Below, piece after piece: positions 8,346 through 17,145 of a DNA stretch of 64,000 bases. The notes beneath the pieces are model-generated. The model made no database searches and was not told where the DNA came from. It saw nothing but the letters and a program-made list of their open reading frames with translations. The stretch is from the NCBI GenBank assembly GCA_937120535.1, contig CAKZJX010000060.1:1-64000 (forward strand). Reading direction: 5' to 3'. The translations under genes were made by a program, and so were the position numbers. Source of the stretch: an uncultured Anaerolineae bacterium. Its GTDB lineage: Bacteria; Chloroflexota; Anaerolineae; Anaerolineales; Villigracilaceae. Each line of letters starts with the position of its first letter. The stretch's first letter is position 1.

Positions 8346-9022
8346 TGTTTCCTCTCAAAGTTAGTTCTGTTGCAGAATACGCACTCAGTCCGTGTGGCAG
8401 GCGGGACAGATGTCGACACACCGTTTCGGCTGAGCGGCCGGCTGATGCCTACGACATCGATCGATAGACATGTCCAGATACGGCGCTACAGCGCTTGCTC
8501 CGCTTCCCTCTTGCGCCCAAAGCAGGACCAGTAACGTATATGGTTGTATTCTACCCGTTTCATCCCTTCTTAGCTCCGACACTAATCATTTCACAATGTT
8601 TGCACTTTTGGGTTTCTGTGCCATATAGTGTAGTGATTCAGCAGAGCGTTGAGTGCACTTTCATCGTCCATCTGACTATATGGATCTTTTTCCACCGGGG
8701 GCAGAAGGATGTTGTTGTAAGAAATCGGGCAGGGAGAAGGCCGGAAGGTCGCCGTGCAGACGGATGGGAGTTGTGAGGCTGCGCCGATTTCGTAGAAGTG
8801 TTCTGGCTTTGTCTGGATTGTTGGCAGCCCTTAGTCTGATGCTCTCGGTTTTGATAAGCCAATAAAGGATATCTGCGGCCCTATCTGAGGGCTCGCTCTT
8901 GCGATATACTTACGCCTTGTTGTAAGGGCTCTCAGCCTGGGCCATTTGCTGTCTTCTGGATTCATGGTAAGGCAAGGCGGATGGTCCGTAAGTCGAATGT
9001 TGTGTTTGTGAGGATCTGTACG
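8346..9022. other. Long intergenic region with one dispersed repeat copy
   Basis: No gene can be supported in these 677 bases. The stretch 8596-8626 is one half of a dispersed repeat (see the separate entry). A short frame ending at 8865 encodes a basic stretch plus a hydrophobic helix but has no ribosome site. The 3' end carries GTGAGGATC as the ribosome site for the HAD gene. Confidence 0.5.
8596..8626. repeat. Dispersed repeat, partial copy
   Basis: 31 bases (beginning ATGTTTGCACTTTTGGGTTT) match 49430-49460 at all but one position. Only the left arm is present here. At 49.4 kb the same sequence forms the left arm of an imperfect inverted repeat, so this copy may be a truncated element. 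Confidence 0.65.
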
Positions 9023-9712
9023 ATGATGCGCGCTTTGATCTTTGATTTCGACGGTTTGATCTTGGATACGGAAACGCCAGAGATGGAAGTCTGGCAGGCG
9101 ATTTATCGCGAATATGGCCATGAATTGCCGGTTGATGAATGGGCTAAGACGGTCGGCGGATTCGGGATCTCCACCTTTAACCCGGCCCAGCACTTGGCCG
9201 AACTGACCGGCCAGGATGCGGAAGAATTGGTAGCCTACTATCGTCAGAAGGTGGACCCTATCCTTCAGTCTTTGCCGGTCCGACCAGGCGTGCAAGCCCT
9301 GTTGGAGCAAGCCGCTGGCCGGGGGGTGTTGCGGGCTGTGGCTTCCAGCTCTTCTCATCAGTGGGTGGATACGCATTTGGCTCGGTTGGGGTTGCTCCAC
9401 TATTTCGATTGGATCGTCTGTTCGGAAGATGTCCCCCCAGGGCGGACGAAGCCAAACCCCGACTTGTATTTGGTCGCAGTGGAACGACTGGGCGTGCCCC
9501 GCGAGACAATCGTGGTGTTCGAGGATTCGCAAAACGGGGTGCGTGCTGCTCGGGCAGCAGGGTTGTTCGTGGTGGCTGTTCCCAATCCGTTGACGCAGCG
9601 CTTGGGAGTGGATGGCGCTGATTATGTCTTGCCATCACTGGCTGAGATTTCGCTGGAGAGGTTGGAACGGTTGCTGGCCGGACGAATCCTTCAGCAATCG
9701 CGGTCGCTCTGA
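9023..9712 (+). CDS. HAD-superfamily hydrolase (beta-phosphoglucomutase/phosphatase type)
   Basis: A HAD enzyme of about 229 residues. Motif I DFDGLILDTE carries both catalytic aspartates, motif II is VASSSS, motif III includes K in GRTKPNPDLY, and motif IV is VFEDSQNGVRAA. A helical cap follows motif I (C1 type), as in beta-phosphoglucomutase and small-molecule phosphatases. Substrate unknown. ATG 9023 is preferred because GAGG lies 9 nt upstream; a second ATG follows directly. An earlier in-frame start at 8981 lacks a ribosome site. It converges with the Nudix gene 22 bp away. Confidence 0.88.
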   Translation: MMRALIFDFDGLILDTETPEMEVWQAIYREYGHELPVDEWAKTVGGFGISTFNPAQHLAELTGQDAEELVAYYRQKVDPILQSLPVRPGVQALLEQAAGRGVLRAVASSSSHQWVDTHLARLGLLHYFDWIVCSEDVPPGRTKPNPDLYLVAVERLGVPRETIVVFEDSQNGVRAARAAGLFVVAVPNPLTQRLGVDGADYVLPSLAEISLERLERLLAGRILQQSRSL

Positions 9713-9734
9713 TCGGGAACGGCTGAACAGCCGC

Positions 9735-10181
9735 CTAGGAGGATCGCGAGACTCGCAGCACTGCTTCTACCTGCCGCCGATGTGAGGATGGCATATCGGC
9801 CGGCAGCTCGTCTAGCGAGAAGAAGCGGACTTCGGCAATTTCGGCGTCTGGCGTTCCAACCAAGCGGAAGTGGTCGCAATGAAATAGGATTTGGTGCCCA
9901 TTTGGGTAGTCGTCAAAATTGGGGAAGATGCCCAGCAGAGTGATCCTCTCTAGCTCGGTCCCGGTCTCTTCTCGAGCTTCGCGACGGGCGGCCATCTCCA
10001 CCGTTTCGCCGCGTCGGATCCCACCCCCCGGCAGGTGCCACCCGCTGCGATAGGTGTGGCGCACTAGGAGGACGCGTTGGTGCTGCACCAGCAGGATGCG
10101 CACGCCGAAGATCACCGGCCGGAAGAGAGAAAGGTAGGCACGGTAGGCCAGGTAGAGCAAACGCAGCACAAATGAGGACAT
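9735..10181 (-). CDS. NUDIX hydrolase
   Basis: A 148-residue protein with a complete Nudix box, GGGIRRGETVEMAARREA continuing into REETGTE (about residues 52-75). This coordinates Mg2+ and cleaves a nucleoside diphosphate linked to X. The first 25 residues are hydrophobic and aromatic (YLAYRAYLSLF), unusual for a soluble Nudix enzyme and suggestive of membrane association. Substrate cannot be assigned. It follows the helicase gene by 35 nt on the same strand and may be cotranscribed. Confidence 0.88.
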   Translation of the reverse strand: MSSFVLRLLYLAYRAYLSLFRPVIFGVRILLVQHQRVLLVRHTYRSGWHLPGGGIRRGETVEMAARREAREETGTELERITLLGIFPNFDDYPNGHQILFHCDHFRLVGTPDAEIAEVRFFSLDELPADMPSSHRRQVEAVLRVSRSS

Positions 10182-10216
10182 GGGTTTGTTCGGACAGCCT
10201 GACGAGGGAGCAGTGG

Positions 10217-12403
10217 TTATACAGGGCGGAGGTTGGCCAGGCTAGCTGCCAGGCGTTTGAAGCCGACGCTGTCGAAGAAGACGTCTACCAGCTCGTCTTC
10301 GTCTTGTACTTTGCTGTCTACAACTAGGCCCTCACCCCATAAGGGATGACGGACGCGCATGCCGGCCGCAAAGCGCGGCGCGCCGGCCACAGGGCGGCGA
10401 TCCGCTGGGGGCGAGGAAGCAGCCGAGTCGAACGCCGACCAGGTGGTTCGGTCGGAACGGGAACCGCTCCGACGCCCGGAGCGGGAAATCCCTTGGAGGA
10501 GATGGAGCGGTAGGTCGTCGAGGTAGGGCGAGGGAGGGAGCTCTTCTCCATAGCCGTATCCGCCACGATAGATGGCCCGAACCAGGTAGAGTCGATCGCG
10601 GGTGCGGGTGATGCCTACGTAGAAGAGACGCCGTTCTTCTTCCATTGCTTCAGGGTCGTCAAAGGAACGGTTGTGGGGGAGGATGCCGTCGTCGAGGCCG
10701 ATGATGAAGACGACGTCGAATTCTAGGCCTTTGGCAGCATGTAGGGTGAGCAGGGTGGGGGCGTTGGCGTCGCTCAGGGTGTCTTGATCGGAGATGAGGG
10801 CAATGTCTTCCAGGAATTCGTCGAGGGAACGGGTGGAATATTCGAGCGCTAGTCGCCGCAGTTCTTGGACATTCTCCCAGCGTTCTCGGCCTTCTTCGGT
10901 GGCATCGTCCAGGTAGTCGCGGTAGTTCAGGTCGCGTAGTATCTGGTCAAAGAGTTCGGGGACGGTGAGGGCCGGCGCTATAGCCCGCCAGTTGGCCAGG
11001 GTGGCGCCGAAATCGGCCAGGAGGATGGCCGCCCGACCGCTGAATTGAGACCAGAACGGGGATTCGGAGCCATGGGCCAGGTCGAGCAAGAGGTGGCCAG
11101 GCGAGAGGTGGTTCTGCCGCGCTAGCCGGTGGAGGGTAGCCAAGGTTTTCTCGCCGATGCCTCGCGGTGGGACGTTAATCACGCGGTCGAGGCTGGCTTC
11201 GTCAGCGGGGTTGTGGACCAGGCGCAGAAAGGCGATCATGTCTTTGACTTCGCGGCGGCTGTAGAAGCGCTGGGCGCCCACCAGGCGATAGGGGAGGCGC
11301 GCCGCTAGGAAGGCTTCTTCGAGCGGGCGCGATTGGGCGTTGGTGCGGTACATGACGGCACATTCGCGCGGCTCCACTTGGCCGGAGGCAACCAGCTGAG
11401 CAATGGTATCTACTACAAACGAGGCTTCGGCATACTCGTCAGCTGCCTCGTAGAAGACGATTTTCTCGCCGGGCCCCCGATCGGTGAAGAGGCGTTTGCG
11501 CCGGCGCTGGGAGGTGCGGTCGATCACCGCCATGGCCGCATCGAGGATGGTTTGTTTGGAGCGGTAGTTTTGCTCCAGGAGGATTACTTGAGCGTCGGGA
11601 AAGTCCTGCTCGAAGCGCTGGACGTTGCGCCAATCGGCGCCGCGCCAGCGGTAGATGCTCTGATCGGGATCGCCTACGCAGAAGAGGTTACGGTGGATCG
11701 AGACAAAGTGTTTGATGAGCAGGTATTGGACCAGGTTGGTGTCTTGAAATTCGTCTACCAGAACGTGGAGAAAACGTCGAGCGTATTTCTCTCGAACGGT
11801 GGGATGATCTTCTAGCAGGTGCGCCATGTAGAGCAGGAGGTCGTCGAAGTCGACGGCGTTGCTGGCTACCAGGCGCTGTTGGTATGCAGTGTATACCCGT
11901 TTGACGACCTCGTCGCGATAGTTGGCGACCGGGTAGTCGTCTGGCCCGATCCGTTCGTTTTTGGCCTTGGAGATGGAGGCGTGGATCGAGGCCGGACGGT
12001 AGCGTTTTTCGTCCAGGTTGAGATCGCGGATGACGCTTTTGACCAGGCGTTCTTGGTCGTCGGCGTCAAAGATGACAAAGTTGCTTTCAAGGGGAAGGAG
12101 CTCAGCTTCGCAACGTAGGATGCGGGCGCAGATGGCGTGAAAGGTGCCCAGGGCCATGCCGCGCGTGGCTTCTTGGCCGAGGGCTTGCTGGACGCGGGTT
12201 TCCATTTCGCGCGCCGCTTTGTTGGTGAAGGTGACGGCCAAAATCTGGTAGGGACGAACGCCTTGGGCGGCGATCAGCCAGGCGATGCGCTGGGTGAGGA
12301 CCCGCGTCTTGCCGGACCCCGGGCCGGCCAGCACCAGCACCGGGCCGGGGCCAGCGGTGACCGCTTGTCGTTGTTGAGGGTTAAGGGCGTCGAGGAGATC
12401 CAT
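10217..12403 (-). CDS. pcrA: UvrD/PcrA-type DNA helicase
   Basis: A 728-residue superfamily 1A 3'-5' helicase. It has the Q motif LNPQQRQAV, Walker A AGPGSGKT, Walker B DEFQDTN, motif III GDPDQSIYRWRGA, motif IV QNYRS, motif V TLHAAKGLEFDVVF and motif VI EERRLFYVGITR. A Gly/Ser/Arg-rich linker and a C-terminal tudor-like patch (GMRVRHPLWGEGLV) are typical of PcrA and mediate RNA polymerase contact. Roles are nucleotide excision repair, clearing of stalled polymerase and replication restart. It follows mscL by 57 nt. No Shine-Dalgarno is obvious. Confidence 0.95.
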   Translation of the reverse strand: MDLLDALNPQQRQAVTAGPGPVLVLAGPGSGKTRVLTQRIAWLIAAQGVRPYQILAVTFTNKAAREMETRVQQALGQEATRGMALGTFHAICARILRCEAELLPLESNFVIFDADDQERLVKSVIRDLNLDEKRYRPASIHASISKAKNERIGPDDYPVANYRDEVVKRVYTAYQQRLVASNAVDFDDLLLYMAHLLEDHPTVREKYARRFLHVLVDEFQDTNLVQYLLIKHFVSIHRNLFCVGDPDQSIYRWRGADWRNVQRFEQDFPDAQVILLEQNYRSKQTILDAAMAVIDRTSQRRRKRLFTDRGPGEKIVFYEAADEYAEASFVVDTIAQLVASGQVEPRECAVMYRTNAQSRPLEEAFLAARLPYRLVGAQRFYSRREVKDMIAFLRLVHNPADEASLDRVINVPPRGIGEKTLATLHRLARQNHLSPGHLLLDLAHGSESPFWSQFSGRAAILLADFGATLANWRAIAPALTVPELFDQILRDLNYRDYLDDATEEGRERWENVQELRRLALEYSTRSLDEFLEDIALISDQDTLSDANAPTLLTLHAAKGLEFDVVFIIGLDDGILPHNRSFDDPEAMEEERRLFYVGITRTRDRLYLVRAIYRGGYGYGEELPPSPYLDDLPLHLLQGISRSGRRSGSRSDRTTWSAFDSAASSPPADRRPVAGAPRFAAGMRVRHPLWGEGLVVDSKVQDEDELVDVFFDSVGFKRLAASLANLRPV

Positions 12404-12460
12404 AAGAAAAGGGATGGGGCGCTGATCACCCTCATCCCACCTATTGCGCTAGGCTCTGGG

Positions 12461-12856
12461 TTAAAGTTGGGAGGTGCAGTGCGGACAGCGTGTGGCTTTG
12501 ATCGGAATGGTGGAGAAGCAGTAGAGGCATTCTTTGGTGGTTGGCTCGGCGGCCGGGGCCGGCGGGGCCGGCTTTTCCACGGCGCTTATCGCTTTGACGA
12601 TAAGGAAGACGGCCGCAGCAATGATCAGGAAGTCCACAAGCGTCTGGATAAATGCCCCGTAGCGCACGGAGGCTTCGCCTACCGTCCAAGCTAGGGAGGA
12701 GAAGTCCACCCGACCTAGCAGCAAGCCGATCAACGGCATCAGGATGTCGTCGACGAAGGAAGCCACGATCTTGCCGAAGGCGCCACCGATGATCACGGCG
12801 ACTGCTAGATCTAACACATTACCGCGCATGATGAATTCTTTGAATTCTTTGAGCAT
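12461..12856 (-). CDS. mscL: Large-conductance mechanosensitive channel with zinc-ribbon tail
   Basis: A 131-residue channel. The N-terminal amphipathic [19 protein letters not shown] and pore helix [11 protein letters not shown] are diagnostic for MscL. TM2 is at about 65-90 ([18 protein letters not shown]). The cytoplasmic helix is replaced by a Pro/Ala linker and a zinc ribbon (CLYC ... CPHC, about 110-128). MscL opens on membrane tension to release solutes in hypo-osmotic shock. The ribbon tail is not in the E. coli protein. AGGAG lies 6 nt before the ATG. Confidence 0.95.
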   Translation of the reverse strand: MLKEFKEFIMRGNVLDLAVAVIIGGAFGKIVASFVDDILMPLIGLLLGRVDFSSLAWTVGEASVRYGAFIQTLVDFLIIAAAVFLIVKAISAVEKPAPPAPAAEPTTKECLYCFSTIPIKATRCPHCTSQL

Positions 12857-13040
12857 GGCCGGCTCCTTTGACGTGGGATATAGGCGTATTCTACTTTATG
12901 GTGAGAGAGAACGTCAACGGCGAGGGTTACCGTCGGCAGGGGAGAGAACATGGTTCGCAATCTGTGAGTTGTCATTTGTTGAGGGGATGTCGTGGCAAAA
13001 CGGTTGTCTATTTGTCCATCTATCAGAGCAAAGGACAAGA

Positions 13041-13046
13041 TATAAT
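13041..13046 (+). promoter_or_regulatory. -10 box upstream of the GT4 gene
   Basis: Perfect TATAAT about 96 nt before the start at 13142, in the 285-bp gap from divergent mscL. No convincing -35 at 17 bp (a TTGTCC is at 13012). The leader would be about 90 nt. Nothing else is seen in this gap. Confidence 0.45.
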
Positions 13047-13141
13047 ACGCTCAATGTTATTGGTCAGCATCACCGAACCGGATCGAACCCGGGCAGTTCC
13101 TCAAAGAAAGGCGAGGATTGGCCAAACAGTTAGGAGACCGT

Positions 13142-14338
13142 ATGCGAATCGGCATGATGGCGGATGCCTATAAGCCTCATATCAGCGGGGTGACCAACTA
13201 CATTGCTTTGAATAAACGTTACTTAGAGCGTGCCGGCCACGATGTGTTTGTTTTTACATTTGGGAACGTGTACTATCCAGATGATGAACCGCGGGTCATC
13301 CGCTCTCCGGGGCTGCCTATTCGCGATACCGGGTTCTACTTGTCCTTTCGATATAGCCGCGAAGCTAAGCGACTGTTGCAGACGATGGATGTGATCCATG
13401 TCCATCATCCCTTTCTAAGCGGTCGCTTGGCGTTGCGTTATGCTCGCCCGCTCTATATCCCGGTGGTGTTCACCAATCACACTCGCTACGATCTGTATGC
13501 GCAAGCTTATTTGCCCTTGATGCCCGAAGCAATCAGCGAGGGTTTGCTCAAAATGTATATGCCCTCGTTCTGCGAAGCGGTGGACTTGGTGATCTCGCCC
13601 TCGCGAGGCATGGAACGTATTCTGCGTCAATTGGGTGTGGATGCGCCGATCGAAGTGGTGCCCAACGGAGTGGATCTCAAGCCGTTTCACCAGGCCCGTC
13701 CGCTGCCTCGCGCCGACTTTGGCTATTCTGCCGAGGATATTTTGTTGATCTATGTGGGACGCTTGGGGCCGGAAAAGAACTTACCGTTCTTGCTACATGC
13801 CTTTCGGGGAGTGGCCCAGGCGCTCGATCATGTCTACTTGCTGCTGGTGGGGGGAGGACCGCAGCGCAAGAGCCTAGAAGCCTTGGCCGGCGAACTTGGG
13901 GTGGGATCGCGCGTGCGCTTTGAGGGGCCTGTTCCCTACGAAAGGCTTCCTTCGTATTTGGCGATGTGCGACGCATTTGTCACGGCCTCGATCTCTGAGG
14001 TCCATCCCCTTTCGGTGATCGAAGCGATGGGGGCCGGCTTGCCAGTACTGGGCATTCAGTCTCCTGGGGTTGGCGACACCGTCGAGGATGGAAAAAGTGG
14101 TCTCTTGACCCCTGAGGACGAGATCGCCTTTGCCGTCAAGATGACTCGTTTGGTGGTGGAACACGATCTACGTCGTCAACTGGCCGACGGCGCCCGCCAG
14201 GCTTCCTCACTCTATTCGATCGAACGTACGACGCAGATCATGCTCTCGCACTACGAGCGGTTGGCGCAAGCCGCGGAACCGCGCCGTCATGGGTTGTCTT
14301 TCCGCATACGTCGCTTCTTGGAGCGATTTGTCCGATGA
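13142..14338 (+). CDS. GT4 family glycosyltransferase
   Basis: A 398-residue GT-B enzyme. The N-terminal acceptor domain opens RIGMMADAYKPHISGVTNYI, typical of the GPI-GlcNAc/PimB/diglucosyl-diacylglycerol synthase group. The C-terminal donor domain has YVGRLGPEKNL, GGGP and the E-x7-E region SEVHPLSVIEAMGAGLPV. It probably adds a hexose to a lipid or glycan acceptor at the membrane; 1,2-diacylglycerol 3-glucosyltransferase is a reasonable but unproven guess. TAGGAG gives a good ribosome site for ATG 13142; an upstream in-frame start at 13118 has none. It overlaps yraN by ATGA. Confidence 0.88.
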   Translation: MRIGMMADAYKPHISGVTNYIALNKRYLERAGHDVFVFTFGNVYYPDDEPRVIRSPGLPIRDTGFYLSFRYSREAKRLLQTMDVIHVHHPFLSGRLALRYARPLYIPVVFTNHTRYDLYAQAYLPLMPEAISEGLLKMYMPSFCEAVDLVISPSRGMERILRQLGVDAPIEVVPNGVDLKPFHQARPLPRADFGYSAEDILLIYVGRLGPEKNLPFLLHAFRGVAQALDHVYLLLVGGGPQRKSLEALAGELGVGSRVRFEGPVPYERLPSYLAMCDAFVTASISEVHPLSVIEAMGAGLPVLGIQSPGVGDTVEDGKSGLLTPEDEIAFAVKMTRLVVEHDLRRQLADGARQASSLYSIERTTQIMLSHYERLAQAAEPRRHGLSFRIRRFLERFVR

Positions 14339-14691
14339 GCTCCTCCCACCTCACCGGCCGCTGGGGAGAACGAACGGCTGCACGCTATCTGGAAGAACGG
14401 GGCTGCCGCCTCTTGGCCCGTAATCTGCGCACTCGTCATGGCGAGGTCGATCTGATCGCCTGCCAAGAAGGCCTGCTGATCTTTGTGGAGGTCAAAGCCA
14501 GCGCTTCTGGTGGTTTTGTGTTCCCCGAATATGCCGTCACTCCCCAAAAGCGGGCGCGCTTGCTGGCGGTTGCCGAACAATATTTGCAGGAGCATCCGGA
14601 ATTCAACACGTGGCGGTTGGACGTGATTGTGGTAGAGAAACAAGACGGTCGACCGCAGATCATCCACTTTGAGAATGTGTTTTGTGGATAG
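14335..14691 (+). CDS. YraN/UPF0102 family nuclease-like protein
   Basis: A 118-residue protein of the UPF0102 family with a restriction-endonuclease-like core: GRWGERTAARYLEERG, then the D-ExK-type site in HGEVDLIA ... FVEVKAS (E, D and EVK visible). YraN proteins are thought to act in DNA repair or recombination, but activity is not established for this lineage. Length is normal. The start codon overlaps the GT4 stop (ATGA), so translation is probably coupled. Confidence 0.9.
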   Translation: MSSSHLTGRWGERTAARYLEERGCRLLARNLRTRHGEVDLIACQEGLLIFVEVKASASGGFVFPEYAVTPQKRARLLAVAEQYLQEHPEFNTWRLDVIVVEKQDGRPQIIHFENVFCG

Positions 14692-14714
14692 GCCGAGCGG
14701 AAGTCGGAGAGTCT

Positions 14715-14737
14715 CTGATAGGCCTATCAGCTACAAT
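14715..14737 (+). promoter_or_regulatory. Palindromic operator candidate touching the thiolase -10 box
   Basis: CTGATAGGCCTATCAG (14715-14730) is a perfect 16-bp palindrome. TACAAT (14732-14737), a likely -10 box, begins one base later, 16 nt before the thiolase ATG. A dimeric repressor bound here would cover the -35/-10 spacer. No consensus -35 is visible. Confidence 0.5.
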
Positions 14738-14753
14738 ATCGCCCGAGGACACG

Positions 14754-15902
14754 ATGCGACCCGTTGCCATTCTCGGTATTGGTCAGACCAAAATTGATGA
14801 ACACTGGGATAAATCCCTAAAGGAATTGGCCGGCGAGGCGGCTTTTCGCGCCCTAGAAGAAGCCGGCCTGGTGCGCGTGGATGCGGTGTTTGTGGGCAAT
14901 ATGCTCTCGCCGTTAATCGACGGTCAAAATCAGCTTGGCGCATTGATTGCCGATTGGGTCGGCCTATGGGGGGCTGAGGCGGTGAAGATAGAAGCTGCCT
15001 GCGGTTCTGGCGCGGCAGCCTTCCGGGCCGGCCTGATGGCGGTGGCATCTGGCGAGGCGGAAACGGCATTGGTGGTAGGGGTGGAGAAGATGACCGACCG
15101 CGCCGGCCGCGAAGTCACCTCTGCTCTGGCAACCGCAGCTGATGCAGATTACGAGGTGGAGCAAGGAGTTTCGTTTGTGGGCTTGAACGCCTTGATCATG
15201 CGCCGGTATATGTACGAGTACGGTTGGAAACACGCCGACTTTGCGCCCTTCTCGATCAACGCCCACGCCAACGCCATGCACAACCCTTTTGCTCGATTGC
15301 ACCAACCGATCACGGTGGAGCAGTTTGAGAAGGCCAACATGGTCGCTACGCCGATCAACTTGTTGGATGCCTCCCCAATCGGAGATGGTGCGGCGGCGGT
15401 GGTGTTGGTGCCGGCGGAGCGGGTGAGCCGGCCGCGGGTCGTGGTGGCTGCTTCGGCGGCCGCTACCGATACCATCGCCATTCACTCCCGGCGCGATCCC
15501 CTGTTCCTCTCGGCCGCTTATCAATCTGCCCGACGGGCCTATGCTCAGGCCGGCCTCTCCCCCGACGCAATCGATCTGTTCGAGCTGCACGATGCGTTCT
15601 CGATCATGGCCGTGCTCTCGCTGGAAGCCTGCGGATTTGCCGAGCGCGGCCAGGGGCCACGACTGGGCCTGGAGGGTGAGATCGGCATCCACGGGCGCAT
15701 TCCGATCTGCACTCGCGGCGGACTAAAAGCACGCGGCCATCCGGTGGGGGCCACCGGCGTGTATCAGATCGTGGAAGTGGTTCAGCAACTGCGCGGCGAA
15801 TGCGGCCCTACTCAGGTGGCAGACGCCCGAAGCGGCATGACTCAAAGCATCGGTGGTTCCGGCGCCACCATCCTGACCCACATCTTACGCCGAGAAGACT
15901 GA
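14754..15902 (+). CDS. Thiolase-family acyl-CoA acetyltransferase (archaeal/SCP2 type)
   Basis: A 382-residue thiolase-fold enzyme. The nucleophilic cysteine is in [14 protein letters not shown], the His in [14 protein letters not shown] and the conserved Asn/Ser loop in ELHDAFS. The C-terminal CxG-type cysteine of classical thiolases is replaced by [12 protein letters not shown], as in archaeal acetoacetyl-CoA thiolases that usually pair with a DUF35 zinc protein and HMG-CoA synthase. Neither partner is adjacent. Because the genome also has mevalonate kinase, supply of acetoacetyl-CoA for the mevalonate pathway is a reasonable inference. CGAGGA precedes ATG 14754. Its 3' end overlaps that of lysX by 18 bp on the opposite strand. 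Confidence 0.85.
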   Translation: MRPVAILGIGQTKIDEHWDKSLKELAGEAAFRALEEAGLVRVDAVFVGNMLSPLIDGQNQLGALIADWVGLWGAEAVKIEAACGSGAAAFRAGLMAVASGEAETALVVGVEKMTDRAGREVTSALATAADADYEVEQGVSFVGLNALIMRRYMYEYGWKHADFAPFSINAHANAMHNPFARLHQPITVEQFEKANMVATPINLLDASPIGDGAAAVVLVPAERVSRPRVVVAASAAATDTIAIHSRRDPLFLSAAYQSARRAYAQAGLSPDAIDLFELHDAFSIMAVLSLEACGFAERGQGPRLGLEGEIGIHGRIPICTRGGLKARGHPVGATGVYQIVEVVQQLRGECGPTQVADARSGMTQSIGGSGATILTHILRRED

Positions 15903-16820
15903 GCCGGCCGATGGACGATCCTGCCAGGAGGGGAAGCGCATCGGTTGCGGTTGAGAGTGCTGTCTATCGCCAGCTTCATGGCCCTTGGCAGCGGCCAAAA
16001 CATAATCCACCATCAACGCCGGAATATTCACACCGGTAGTGGCGATGCTGTTGCGGAATTCCATCGTGTGATTGACCTCGTTTACCATCAAGCCGTGCTC
16101 GGTTTCAAACAGGTCGATCGCCAACAGGCCGCCGCCAATGGCCTGAGCTGTCTGCCGGCAGATGGCGACCAACTCAGGGGTGAGCGGGCAATTGCTGGCT
16201 ACTCCGCCGCGAGCGGTGTTCGTAATCCAGTTCTCTGAGGTCCGGTAAATGGCGCAGATTGGCTCCTCCCCGATCACGAAGGCACGGATGTCGCGACCCG
16301 GTTTGTGAATGTATTCTTGGATGTAGTACACTTGATGGAGCACGCCCAGGCCGGCCTTGTGTTCGATGAACGCCTCTGCCGCCTGACGATCGTCCACGCG
16401 GGCCAGCAAGCGTCCCCACGACCCGATCACCGGTTTGATCACACACGGATATCCCATTGCTTCCACGGCCGCCAAGGCCGACTCTTGATCGAACGCCATG
16501 TATACGCGCGGAGTAGGAATCCCTGCGTTCACCAGAATCTGGCTGGTGATGTATTTGTCTCCACAGCGCTCAGCCACCTCAGGAGAATTCACCACACGCA
16601 CACCGTTGGCGGCAAAGATCTTGGAGATATATAGACCGCGCAAATAGGAAATCGAACGCTCAAACAGAACATCCGCCTGTTCTGGCAGTCGGGCAATATC
16701 GAAAAATCGTTCACCATCGTTGATGCGGATCACATCTACGCCTGGCCGACGTTCCAGTTCTTCGAGCAGATATTTCTCCTCCACGCGCAAACGTGAGAAC
16801 AAAAAGCCTACACGGATCAC
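15885..16820 (-). CDS. lysX: LysX-type alpha-aminoadipate-LysW ligase
   Basis: A 311-residue ATP-grasp enzyme. It matches Thermus LysX through [60 protein letters not shown] and [14 protein letters not shown]. LysX joins the carrier protein LysW to the amino group of alpha-aminoadipate in the AAA lysine pathway; ArgX homologues do this with glutamate. LysW and the other lys genes are not in the window. The start is the GTG at 16820, with AGGAGG about 7 nt upstream. The C-terminal 30 residues ([11 protein letters not shown] onward) are a nonconserved tail. It has a long structured leader. Confidence 0.9.
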   Translation of the reverse strand: MIRVGFLFSRLRVEEKYLLEELERRPGVDVIRINDGERFFDIARLPEQADVLFERSISYLRGLYISKIFAANGVRVVNSPEVAERCGDKYITSQILVNAGIPTPRVYMAFDQESALAAVEAMGYPCVIKPVIGSWGRLLARVDDRQAAEAFIEHKAGLGVLHQVYYIQEYIHKPGRDIRAFVIGEEPICAIYRTSENWITNTARGGVASNCPLTPELVAICRQTAQAIGGGLLAIDLFETEHGLMVNEVNHTMEFRNSIATTGVNIPALMVDYVLAAAKGHEAGDRQHSQPQPMRFPSWQDRPSAGSVFSA

Positions 16821-16906
16821 GGTCCACCTCCTGGAAATAGAATGACAGAGTGAGGTTGCTGTTGCCAGCGTTGGCCCCTCTGGGGGGAAACAAAGATTGC
16901 GACCAA
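16817..16906 (-). CDS. Putative leader peptide overlapping the lysX start
   Basis: A 29-codon frame starting at TTG 16906 and ending in a TGA that overlaps the lysX GTG (GTGA). It has a perfect AGGAGG at 16914-16919 with a 7-nt spacer, as good a ribosome site as any in the window. The predicted peptide is [18 protein letters not shown]-rich, with four prolines, five glutamines and no lysine, so it is not a classical lysine-codon attenuator. It could couple translation into lysX. It may also be a chance frame in the leader. Confidence 0.4.
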   Translation of the reverse strand: MVAIFVSPQRGQRWQQQPHSVILFPGGGP

Positions 16907-16926
16907 ACGATCACCTCCTGACCGAG

Positions 16927-16966
16927 AAATAAAATCAACCCGCCCTCCGGCGGCGGAGAGCGGGTT
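16927..16966 (-). terminator. Intrinsic terminator inside the lysX leader
   Basis: On the minus strand a 13-bp stem (arms 16954-16966 and 16937-16949, one G-U pair, 4-nt loop) is followed by GATTTTATTT. It lies about 145 nt into the transcript from the 17145-17118 promoter and over 100 nt before lysX. That is the architecture of an attenuator rather than of an upstream gene's end. Confidence 0.7.
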
Positions 16967-17029
16967 GGATCGATCCACAGAAACAGCTGTTAAGATGCCC
17001 TTGGTTCTCTGTCTCTCATCCAACAAGAA

Positions 17030-17069
17030 CGCCCACAAGTCCGCCAACCGAAGGTTGCGGTTGTGGGCG
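17030..17069 (-). ncRNA. Structured leader RNA upstream of lysX (candidate cis-regulator)
   Basis: CGCCCACAA (17061-17069 arm) pairs with TTGTGGGCG (17030-17038 arm). Inside is a second stem CCGCAACC/GGTTGGCGG with a 3-nt turn. Weaker outer pairing (CTCTCTCC near 17095 with GGATGAGAGAC near 17015) would extend it. It sits between the promoter and the terminator. No T-box sequence, lysine riboswitch core or other known riboswitch motif was recognised. Confidence 0.45.
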
Positions 17070-17117
17070 TGCGCTTGGACTTGATTTCGTAGGAGAGAGG
17101 CGATTTCATTGGCCGCT

Positions 17118-17145
17118 ATTCTACCAGCCAAAGGTTAGATGTCAA
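17118..17145 (-). promoter_or_regulatory. Promoter of the lysX leader
   Basis: Perfect TTGACA (17145-17140) and TAGAAT (17123-17118) on the minus strand with a 16-bp spacer. The predicted start near 17111 gives a 5' untranslated region of about 290 nt ahead of lysX. Confidence 0.75.

Noticed and set aside
8653-8865. Short plus-strand frame with a basic stretch and one hydrophobic helix (RLRRFRRSVLALSGLLAALS)
   Set aside because: No ribosome site before any start, poor codon composition upstream of the helix, and it overlaps the dispersed-repeat gap; a chance hydrophobic frame is more likely.
16821-17111. T-box riboswitch upstream of lysX
   Set aside because: A terminator and leader structure are present, but the conserved T-box sequence (AGGGTGGNACCGCG-like) and a clear specifier loop were not found.
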